Positions 1 to 5,758 of a stretch of DNA of 7,907 bases are shown here, piece after piece. The DNA comes from an uncultured Eubacterium sp. (GTDB lineage: Bacteria; Bacillota; Clostridia; Lachnospirales; Lachnospiraceae). The DNA lies in the NCBI GenBank assembly GCA_910586045.1, contig CAJUIH010000063.1, positions 12,790 to 20,696 on the forward strand, given 5' to 3'. Below the pieces are notes generated by a model that made no database searches, was not told where the DNA came from, and saw nothing but the letters and a program-made list of their open reading frames with translations. Within the stretch, counting starts at the first letter, position 1; every line of letters starts with the position of its first letter. The position numbers and the translations under genes were made by a program.

Positions 1-13
1 ATTTTATTGTTCT

Positions 14-20
14 AAGGAGG
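14..20 (+). promoter_or_regulatory. Ribosome binding site that supports a TTG start
   Basis: AAGGAGG lies 7 nt before a TTG codon at position 28. This near-perfect Shine-Dalgarno sequence at ideal spacing is the reason for choosing TTG as the start of the peptidase gene. Only 13 nt of upstream sequence are present, so its promoter cannot be assessed. Confidence 0.85.
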
Positions 21-27
21 ACAGAAT

Positions 28-2952
28 TTGAAATTATCAGACTTAACCACATACGAAATCATTGAAGAAAAAAACCTGTCTGACATTCATTCACAGGGCA
101 CTGTTCTGCGCCATAAAAAAAGCGGCGCAAAGGTCGCTGTGATTTCCAACGATGACGAAAATAAGGTGTTTTACATTGGATTCCGCACACCGGCAGGGGA
201 CAGTACAGGGGTGCCGCATATTATTGAACATTCGGTATTGTGCGGCTCTGACCAGTTTCCGGTTAAGGATCCGTTTGTGGAACTTGTGAAAGGGTCGTTA
301 AATACATTTTTAAATGCCATGACTTATCCGGACAAGACAGTGTACCCGGTGGCAAGCTGCAATGACAAGGATTTTCAAAATCTGATGCATGTGTATCTGG
401 ATGCGGTGCTGCATCCGAATATTTATAAAAAAGAAGAAATTTTCAAACAGGAAGGCTGGCATTATGAGCTGGAATCCGAAGAGAATCCGCTTACGTTAAA
501 CGGCGTTGTGTACAATGAAATGAAAGGGGCGTTTTCTTCTCCGGAAGGCGTGCTCGAACGAGTGACGCTCAATTCTCTGTTTCCGGATACGACGTATGCC
601 AATGAGTCCGGCGGTGATCCGGCGTGTATTCCGGATTTGACGTATGAGGCGTTTTTGGATTTCCACCGCAGGTATTATCATCCGTGCAATGCCTACCTGT
701 ATCTATACGGCGATATGGATGCAGCGGAAAAACTGGACTGGATCGATCAGGAATATCTGTCTTTGTATGAACAGATTCCGCTGGATTCCAGTATAAAATT
801 CCAGCAGCCGTTTGATCAGCCGGTGACTGTGAAAAAGAACTATCCGATTGCTAATTCCGAGCCGGAAGCGGACAATGCGTACCTGTCTTATAATGTAGCG
901 GTCGCAACGGCGCTGGAGCCGGAACTTTGCCTCGCGTTTGATATTTTGGATTATGCGTTGTTAAATGCACCCGGCGCGCCGCTTCGCCAGGCGCTTTTGG
1001 ATGCGAAAATCGGGAAAGATGTGATCGGCGGGTATGACAGTTCGATCTATCAGCCGATGTTTACCGTAACGGCCAAAAACGCAAACGCATGCGATCAGGA
1101 AAAATTTGTACGTACGATTGAAGATACGCTGCGCAATCTCGTAAAAAACGGAATGAACAAAAAGGCGCTGCGCGCGGGGATCAACAGCAATGAATTTAAA
1201 TTCCGGGAAGCGGATTTCGGCGCGTATCCGAAAGGGCTGATTTATGGACTGCAGTGCCTGGATAGCTGGCTGTACGACGACCAGGCTCCATTTCTGCATC
1301 TGGAAGCGCTCGGCCGTTTTCAGTTTTTAAAAGAACAGGTAGACAACGGGTATTTTGAACGTCTGATCCAGAAATATTTTCTGGACAATACCCATAAATC
1401 GTTTGTGCGAATCGAGCCGCAAAAGGGGCTGAATGAAAAAAAAGAACAAGAACTTGCAAAAAAACTGTCTGCCTATAAATCTTCTTTAAATAAAGAAGAA
1501 ATCCGCCGGCTTGTTGCCGATACGGCGCATTTAAAGGCGTACCAGCAGGAACCGTCCGCGCAGGAAGACTTGGAAAAAATCCCGATGTTAAAAAGGGAGG
1601 ATATGAAAAGGGAATGCGCGCCGTTATATAATGAAGAAAAAGAAGCGGCAGGCATTCCGGTAGTCCATCATGCCATTGAGACAAACGGAATCAATTACGT
1701 AAGTTTCCTGTTTGATTTATCAGACATTAAGCAGGAGTGGGTCCCGTACCTTGGGGTTTTAAGGGCGGTGCTTGCGGATATGGATACTGAGGATTACACA
1801 TATGAAGACCTTGCGAATGAGATTAACCTGCATACCGGGGGGATTTCGGCAAGCATCCTTGCTATGGCGGACGAAGCGGACCCGAAAACCTTGATCCGCA
1901 AATATGAAATCCGTACCAAAGCACTGCATGATGAAACGGGAACGGCGCTGCGTTTAATCGCCAGCATTTTGTGCCGCACGAAATTGGAAGACGACAAACG
2001 CCTGTACGAAGTGATTGCACAGGCAAAGTCCCGTTTAGAAATGCAGTTTATGCAGGCAGGGCATACGGTTTCCGCGCTGCGCGCGATGTCCTATTTTTCA
2101 CCGGCGGCGCAGTATAACGACCTTTGCGCCGGAATTGGGCTTTACCGGGTGGTTGCGGACGCGGAACAAAATTTTGACGATCGCAAAGAAGAGCTTAAAA
2201 CGATACTCGCACAATTGTTCCGCCGGATTTTTAGGCCGGATCGATTAATCATTGGACTGACCGGGAATGCGCAGGGATATGCGGCCTTTGCATCCAAGCT
2301 GGAGGAGTTAAAACAAAATCTGTTTGCGCCTGACGGCCAGGGGCAAAAGGAGGATATACCGATTGTATGTACCAAAAAGAACGAGGGATTTAAGGATGCT
2401 TCCCAGGTGCAGTACGTTTCCCGGGCGGGAAATTTTAGCAGGCATGGATATGCTTATACCGGTGCGCTGCGGATTTTGAAAGTCATTATGAATTATGACT
2501 ACCTGTGGCTGAATATCCGCGTTAAGGGAGGCGCCTATGGCTGCATGAGCGGGTTTACGAGGACAGGGGACGCGTATTTTTGCACGTACCGCGATCCAAA
2601 CCTGCGGAAATCCAACGAAGTGTTTGAGGGAATGCCGGACTACCTGCAAAATTTCCAGGCGGACGAGCGTACGATGACAAAATATATGATCGGTACGGTC
2701 AGTGATTTGGATACCCCGTTAAATCCGTCGGCGAAAGGCTACCGGTCTATGATGGCCTATTTAAACCATATCACGCAGGCGGATATCCAAAAGGAACGCG
2801 ACGAGGTACTGCAGGCCGGGCCGCAGGAGATCCGCGCATTGGCGCCGCTGATCGCTTCTGTTTTGTCAGACCAAAATCTGTGTGTGATCGGCAATGAAAC
2901 GATGCTGGAAAAAGAGGCATCCATGTTTGACGCAGTGGAAGATTTATTTTAG
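28..2952 (+). CDS. M16C-family zinc metallopeptidase (presequence protease / insulinase-like)
   Basis: A 974-residue peptidase of the M16C (PreP/falcilysin) type. Family members are clam-shell enzymes that degrade short unfolded peptides inside a closed chamber. The N-terminal catalytic half carries the inverted zinc motif HxxEH as H64-I-I-E67-H68, with the general base at E67. The distal zinc ligand is E164 in VVYNEMKG, about 96 residues later, which fits M16C spacing. The C-terminal half keeps the substrate-positioning Arg/Tyr pair as R831 and Y837 in RVKGGAYG. The middle should hold the M16C-associated linker domain, assigned from length only. There is no signal peptide or membrane segment, so it is probably cytosolic and recycles peptides. 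The length is normal for the family and the frame is intact. It starts with TTG behind a strong ribosome binding site and ends 32 nt before era, so cotranscription is likely. The family call is secure; the natural substrate is unknown. Confidence 0.93.
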   Translation: MKLSDLTTYEIIEEKNLSDIHSQGTVLRHKKSGAKVAVISNDDENKVFYIGFRTPAGDSTGVPHIIEHSVLCGSDQFPVKDPFVELVKGSLNTFLNAMTYPDKTVYPVASCNDKDFQNLMHVYLDAVLHPNIYKKEEIFKQEGWHYELESEENPLTLNGVVYNEMKGAFSSPEGVLERVTLNSLFPDTTYANESGGDPACIPDLTYEAFLDFHRRYYHPCNAYLYLYGDMDAAEKLDWIDQEYLSLYEQIPLDSSIKFQQPFDQPVTVKKNYPIANSEPEADNAYLSYNVAVATALEPELCLAFDILDYALLNAPGAPLRQALLDAKIGKDVIGGYDSSIYQPMFTVTAKNANACDQEKFVRTIEDTLRNLVKNGMNKKALRAGINSNEFKFREADFGAYPKGLIYGLQCLDSWLYDDQAPFLHLEALGRFQFLKEQVDNGYFERLIQKYFLDNTHKSFVRIEPQKGLNEKKEQELAKKLSAYKSSLNKEEIRRLVADTAHLKAYQQEPSAQEDLEKIPMLKREDMKRECAPLYNEEKEAAGIPVVHHAIETNGINYVSFLFDLSDIKQEWVPYLGVLRAVLADMDTEDYTYEDLANEINLHTGGISASILAMADEADPKTLIRKYEIRTKALHDETGTALRLIASILCRTKLEDDKRLYEVIAQAKSRLEMQFMQAGHTVSALRAMSYFSPAAQYNDLCAGIGLYRVVADAEQNFDDRKEELKTILAQLFRRIFRPDRLIIGLTGNAQGYAAFASKLEELKQNLFAPDGQGQKEDIPIVCTKKNEGFKDASQVQYVSRAGNFSRHGYAYTGALRILKVIMNYDYLWLNIRVKGGAYGCMSGFTRTGDAYFCTYRDPNLRKSNEVFEGMPDYLQNFQADERTMTKYMIGTVSDLDTPLNPSAKGYRSMMAYLNHITQADIQKERDEVLQAGPQEIRALAPLIASVLSDQNLCVIGNETMLEKEASMFDAVEDLF

Positions 2953-2984
2953 TTACCTGACCAGAGGAAAGAGAAAGGGAAAAA

Positions 2985-3896
2985 ATGGAGAACCAACCAT
3001 CGTTTAAATCCGGATTTGTGACGATCATCGGCCGTCCGAATGTTGGAAAATCGACTTTGATGAACCGGATCATCGGCCAGAAAATCGCGATTACATCCAA
3101 TAAGCCGCAGACGACGCGCAACCGGATCCAGACGGTTTATACAGAAAAAGACCGCGGGCAGATCGTATTCCTCGATACCCCGGGGATTCATAAGGCAAAA
3201 AACAAGCTTGGCGAATATATGGTTACCGTTGCGGAGCATACACTGCAGGATGTGGATGTGATTTTATGGCTTGTGGAGCCGTCCAATTTTATCGGGGCGG
3301 GAGAGCGCCATATTGCGGAGATTTTGAAAAAAGCCGCGGTGCCGGTTATTTTGGTGATTAATAAAATCGATACCCTGGCGAAAAAGGAAGAACTGCTGCG
3401 CTTTATCGATACGTACCGCAGAATCCATGATTTTGAGGAAATTATTCCGGCGTCCGCGCTGCGCGGGGAAAATGTCGGGGATATTATCGATATGATCTAC
3501 CGGTATTTGCCGTATGGGCCGATGTTTTATGAGGAAGATACCGTGACCGATCAGCCGCAGCGCCAGATTGTGGCGGAAATAGTCCGGGAAAAGGCGCTGC
3601 ACGCGTTACAGGAAGAAGTGCCGCATGGCATAGCGGTCACAGTGGATTTGATGAAGAAGCGGAGAGAAAAAAATCTGACCGATATCGAAGCTACGATTAT
3701 CTGCGAACGGGATTCCCATAAGGGGATTATTATCGGCAAGGGCGGGGCCATGTTAAAAAAAATCGGTACGAACGCGCGGTTTGAAATAGAAAAAATGCTG
3801 GAAGAAAAAGTAAATCTGCGGCTTTGGGTCAAGGTAAAGAAAAACTGGCGGGACAGTGACACCATGCTGAAAAATTTTGGTTACAAGGAAGAGTAA
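2985..3896 (+). CDS. era: GTPase Era, ribosome small-subunit assembly factor
   Basis: Era (303 aa) is an essential GTPase that binds the 3' end of 16S rRNA and helps mature the 30S subunit; it acts in the cytoplasm and at the membrane. All GTPase motifs are present: G1 GRPNVGKST (16-24), the switch I segment PQTTRNRI (41-48), G3 DTPG (64-67), G4 NKID (126-129) and G5 SAL (157-159). The C-terminal type II KH RNA-binding domain contains GIIIGKGG (247-254) and closes with the Era signature WVKVKKNWRD (281-290). The length is typical of the family. The ATG follows a purine-rich GAGGAAAGAGAAAGGG stretch, 32 nt after the peptidase stop codon, which suggests one transcript. The era-yqzL-recO order is standard in Firmicutes, but here a 278-nt gap holding an inserted repeat follows era. 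Confidence 0.98.
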   Translation: MENQPSFKSGFVTIIGRPNVGKSTLMNRIIGQKIAITSNKPQTTRNRIQTVYTEKDRGQIVFLDTPGIHKAKNKLGEYMVTVAEHTLQDVDVILWLVEPSNFIGAGERHIAEILKKAAVPVILVINKIDTLAKKEELLRFIDTYRRIHDFEEIIPASALRGENVGDIIDMIYRYLPYGPMFYEEDTVTDQPQRQIVAEIVREKALHALQEEVPHGIAVTVDLMKKRREKNLTDIEATIICERDSHKGIIIGKGGAMLKKIGTNARFEIEKMLEEKVNLRLWVKVKKNWRDSDTMLKNFGYKEE

Positions 3897-3966
3897 AACC
3901 GGTACCGCCCCAAACTGCCAGATTTTATCTTGTATCAGAACAAATGAATATGCAAAACCTATAGAA

Positions 3967-3983
3967 AGCGGCGCCATGCCGCT
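3967..3983 (+). terminator. GC-rich hairpin after era, possible terminator lacking a T-run
   Basis: AGCGGC and GCCGCT form a 6-bp perfect stem around the loop GCCAT, 71 nt after the era stop codon. A Rho-independent terminator would need a T-run on its 3' side, but only TT follows before the inverted-repeat element begins. It may be a terminator whose T-run was separated by the insertion, or just a chance hairpin. Confidence 0.3.
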
Positions 3984-4146
3984 TAGGAACTGTCCCGAAA
4001 TAACTTACCGATAGTCCGCAGGATTTTTCTTCGAGAGTGCCGCTCAAAAATCAGGCGCATAGCGGGCTATGTAACTGATTTTTGAATGGCGCTATCGGAG
4101 AAAAAGACAAGGGATATGGTAAGTTATTTTGGGGCAGTCCCTTAGG
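3982..4146. repeat. MITE-like 165-bp imperfect inverted repeat
   Basis: The two halves of this segment are imperfect reverse complements, so it could fold into one long hairpin. The outer arms start CTTAGGAACTG on the left and read CTAAGGGACTG on the reverse complement of the right (9 of 11 match). A perfect 12-bp pair follows, AAATAACTTACC (3998-4009) with GGTAAGTTATTT (4118-4129). Near the centre is a perfect 11-bp pair, TCAAAAATCAG (4044-4054) with CTGATTTTTGA (4075-4085), then GCATAGC with GCTATGT at the tip. The inner 40 positions match at 32. CTTAGG stands at both outer edges (3982-3987 and 4141-4146) and could be a target duplication, although it is itself nearly palindromic. No transposase is encoded. 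Size, symmetry and intergenic location suit a non-autonomous element; I do not recognise a named family. Confidence 0.75.
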
Positions 4147-4160
4147 ATCAACAGAATGGT

Positions 4161-4166
4161 AAGGGG
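4161..4166 (+). promoter_or_regulatory. Ribosome binding site deciding the yqzL start
   Basis: AAGGGG lies 8 nt before ATG 4175 but only 2 nt before the in-frame ATG 4169. The spacing favours 4175 as the start codon. Confidence 0.6.
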
Positions 4167-4174
4167 ATATGCAT

Positions 4175-4354
4175 ATGACAAGGGATTGCTGGAAAGACTT
4201 TGCTGCCAGCGGCAGGGTCAGTGATTATTTAAGGTACCGAAAACAGGAACGCGACGAAAGGCAGCAGTTATCTGCGGCATGGTCAGATGGAGCAGCACAT
4301 GGGACAGACGGTGATGCTGACAGGCATGGTCCTGTCGGCGATGCCTGTAGGTGA
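4175..4354 (+). CDS. yqzL: Small YqzL-family protein overlapping the start of recO
   Basis: A 59-residue product from ATG 4175 (61 if ATG 4169 is used). Its first part resembles the YqzL family, short Firmicutes proteins of unknown function normally encoded between era and recO, exactly this position. The visible family-like pattern is W6-K7-x-F9-x3-G13-x4-Y18-L19 followed by a charged, Arg/Glu-rich stretch to about residue 29. The tail from about residue 30 is rich in Gly, Asp, His and Ala. From codon 42 onward it is read out of frame over the beginning of recO, for 56 nt from the preferred recO start. Recalled family members are about 45-50 residues, so this tail may be a read-on after loss of an earlier stop codon. 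Position and the N-terminal motif make the call likely, but no function can be assigned. Confidence 0.7.
   Translation: MTRDCWKDFAASGRVSDYLRYRKQERDERQQLSAAWSDGAAHGTDGDADRHGPVGDACR
4289..4292 (+). promoter_or_regulatory. Ribosome binding site deciding the recO start
   Basis: GGAG lies 6 nt before ATG 4299. No Shine-Dalgarno-like sequence precedes the alternative in-frame ATG 4287, so 4299 is preferred. The site lies inside the yqzL reading frame, so ribosomes translating yqzL pass through it and the two genes may be translationally coupled. Confidence 0.5.
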
Positions 4355-5036
4355 GTATGATAAACGGATCCAGATTTTGACAAGGGAACGCGGAAAGGTT
4401 GCGGCCTTTGCGCGCGGCGCCAGACGGCCCAACAGCGCGTTTTTGGCCGCGGCCAACCCGTTTTGTTTCGGAAAATTTGAGGTATACGAGGGCAGAAGCG
4501 CCTACAATTTGGCAAAAGCGGAAATTTCCAATTATTTCAGGGAACTGGCCAAAGATCTGGAGGCGGTTTCTTATGGATTTTATTTTCTGGAAATGGCATC
4601 TTATTATACACAGGAAAATATGGACGGCACGGATTATCTGAATTTAATCTATGTGACCTTAAAGGCACTGCTGAACGCTTCTTTGGATAACAGGCTGGTA
4701 CGCAGAGTCTATGAGCTGCGGATTCTTGTATTGTACGGAGAATATCCGCAGGTATTTTCCTGTATGGGCTGCGGCAGAATAGACGAACTGCGGTATTTCA
4801 GCATCCGGCATCACGGCTGTGTATGCCCGCGTTGTGTCAATGGGGAAAAAGCGATCCCGATGGAAGCATCCGTCCTGTACGCACTGCAGTATATTATCCA
4901 AGTTCCGCTGGAAAAACTGTATACGTTTGCCCTTGGTCCGGCCGCTTTAGACAGGCTGGATGCAATTATATCGGGATATCTAAAGCAGTTCCACAACCAT
5001 AAATTTCATTCGCAGGATATGCTGGACAAAGGATGA
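4299..5036 (+). CDS. recO: DNA repair protein RecO
   Basis: RecO (245 aa from ATG 4299; 249 from ATG 4287) anneals single-stranded DNA and, with RecR, loads RecA onto SSB-coated DNA during RecF-pathway recombinational repair in the cytoplasm. The N-terminal OB-fold is recognisable from MLTGMVLSAMPVGEYDKR, then LTRERGK and the family signature FARGARRPNS at about residues 37-46. The helical C-terminal half carries a zinc-finger-like set, CMGC then CPRC (C155, C158, C176, C179 in this numbering). The length matches the family. Its start is embedded in the 3' end of yqzL. An 83-nt spacer with repeated TACAA motifs separates it from the lipoprotein gene. The function is confident; the exact start is not. 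Confidence 0.95.
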   Translation: MGQTVMLTGMVLSAMPVGEYDKRIQILTRERGKVAAFARGARRPNSAFLAAANPFCFGKFEVYEGRSAYNLAKAEISNYFRELAKDLEAVSYGFYFLEMASYYTQENMDGTDYLNLIYVTLKALLNASLDNRLVRRVYELRILVLYGEYPQVFSCMGCGRIDELRYFSIRHHGCVCPRCVNGEKAIPMEASVLYALQYIIQVPLEKLYTFALGPAALDRLDAIISGYLKQFHNHKFHSQDMLDKG

Positions 5037-5053
5037 AAAAGAAACGGGCAAAC

Positions 5054-5099
5054 AAACGATACAATAAAACGATACAAAAGTGAATTTGTAACGTACAAA
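5054..5099 (+). promoter_or_regulatory. Repeated TACAA motifs and inverted repeat before the lipoprotein gene
   Basis: AAACGATACAA occurs twice, at 5054-5064 and 5067-5077, with starts 13 nt apart. A third relative, AACGTACAAA, follows at 5090-5099. The last copy forms half of a perfect 6-bp inverted repeat, TTTGTA-ACG-TACAAA (5085-5099). A TACAAT at 5060-5065 resembles a -10 box, but no good -35 lies at the right distance. The cluster could be an operator for the lipoprotein-glyS unit, a weak mRNA hairpin, or A-rich sequence of no function. Confidence 0.35.
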
Positions 5100-5105
5100 G
5101 AACAC

Positions 5106-5111
5106 AGGAGG
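5106..5111 (+). promoter_or_regulatory. Ribosome binding site deciding the lipoprotein start
   Basis: AGGAGG lies 8 nt before ATG 5120 but only 2 nt before the in-frame ATG 5114. The downstream ATG is therefore preferred, and it gives a cleaner signal peptide beginning MKRK. Confidence 0.8.
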
Positions 5112-5119
5112 CAATGGCG

Positions 5120-5743
5120 ATGAAACGGAAACTGTTTACCATGCTGTGCGTATTGGCGGCAGGCACGGTCACAGCCTGCGGCGCTTCTTTTCAGGTTTCA
5201 GACAGCACGGTTTACATAACAAAAAAGGGAACCGTAATTGGCGCTGCAATTGAAGATTTTAATGAAGAATATTACGATGAAAAGGAATTGGAAACATATA
5301 TTTCAGAATCTGTGGACACCTATGTGGCATCGAATGGGGACGGAAGCGTGGAACTGGACCGCTTCCAGACAAAGTCCGGCGAGGAGGGCACCGAGGCGCA
5401 GTTATATTTAAATTATGCAAGCTATATTGACTATGCACAGTTTAACGACGTCGTGCTTTTTGCGGGAACGCTGGAAAAAGCGTTGGAAGAGGGCTATACC
5501 TTTGACCATAAATTTCAAAAAGCGCAGGAAGGCAAGCTTGCGGGAAGCCTGGAAGCACAGGAATTTCTGGAAGAAGAGGGGTTAAAGGCTATAATCATCG
5601 GGGAACAAATCCGTGTCAAAATAGATGGAAAAGTCCGGTATGTATCAGACAGCGGCGCAAAGCTGCTTGCAGAAGATGTGGTCGGGGTGCAGTACGACAG
5701 GGAAGATGAAAACGCACAGCCGACCTGTATCATTTATGAATAA
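5120..5743 (+). CDS. Predicted lipoprotein of unknown function
   Basis: A 207-residue protein that I do not recognise. Its N-terminus is a textbook lipoprotein signal: basic MKRK, a hydrophobic core (LFTMLCVLAAG), and lipobox V17-T18-A19-C20. Cys20 should be lipidated and the roughly 188-residue mature protein anchored on the outer face of the cytoplasmic membrane. The mature part is acidic and soluble-looking, with no further membrane segment and no catalytic motif I can name. It alternates beta-like stretches (VYITKKGTVIGAAIEDF; QIRVKIDGKVRYVS) with Glu/Lys-rich helical ones (FDHKFQKAQEGKLAGSLEAQ). Its stop is only 15 nt before the glyS start, so it is almost certainly cotranscribed with that housekeeping gene. 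The reading frame looks genuine because it has a strong ribosome binding site, a good signal peptide and no internal stop. It should be called hypothetical lipoprotein. Confidence 0.85.
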   Translation: MKRKLFTMLCVLAAGTVTACGASFQVSDSTVYITKKGTVIGAAIEDFNEEYYDEKELETYISESVDTYVASNGDGSVELDRFQTKSGEEGTEAQLYLNYASYIDYAQFNDVVLFAGTLEKALEEGYTFDHKFQKAQEGKLAGSLEAQEFLEEEGLKAIIIGEQIRVKIDGKVRYVSDSGAKLLAEDVVGVQYDREDENAQPTCIIYE

Positions 5744-5758
5744 GAGGGAGGAAACAGA

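Larger units (their letters stand above)
3897..4174. other. Intergenic gap between era and yqzL
   Basis: No credible coding sequence is visible in this 278-nt gap. It holds a short GC-rich hairpin (3967-3983) and a 165-bp imperfect inverted repeat (3982-4146), and it ends with the yqzL ribosome binding site. A TATAGA at 3960-3965 could be a -10 box, but the hexamer 17 nt upstream (AGAACA) matches the -35 consensus poorly, so I do not call a promoter. Confidence 0.6.

Noticed and set aside
1196..1684. Antisense open frame of 162 codons inside the M16C peptidase gene.
   Set aside because: It lies wholly opposite a well-conserved gene, its product resembles no family, and it has no credible ribosome binding site. 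GC-biased codon positions readily create such shadows.
3982..4146. The inverted repeat as a simple bidirectional Rho-independent terminator.
   Set aside because: Arms of about 80 nt are far longer than terminator stems, and no T-run follows the outer base of the stem on either strand.
4399..4641. 80-codon + strand frame inside recO.
   Set aside because: It is an alternate-frame reading of recO, which carries clear RecO motifs in its own frame across the whole interval.
5744..5758. T-box or other leader directly controlling glyS.
   Set aside because: Only 15 nt separate the lipoprotein stop from the glyS start, which leaves no room for one, and the recO-lipoprotein spacer shows no T-box core or terminator.
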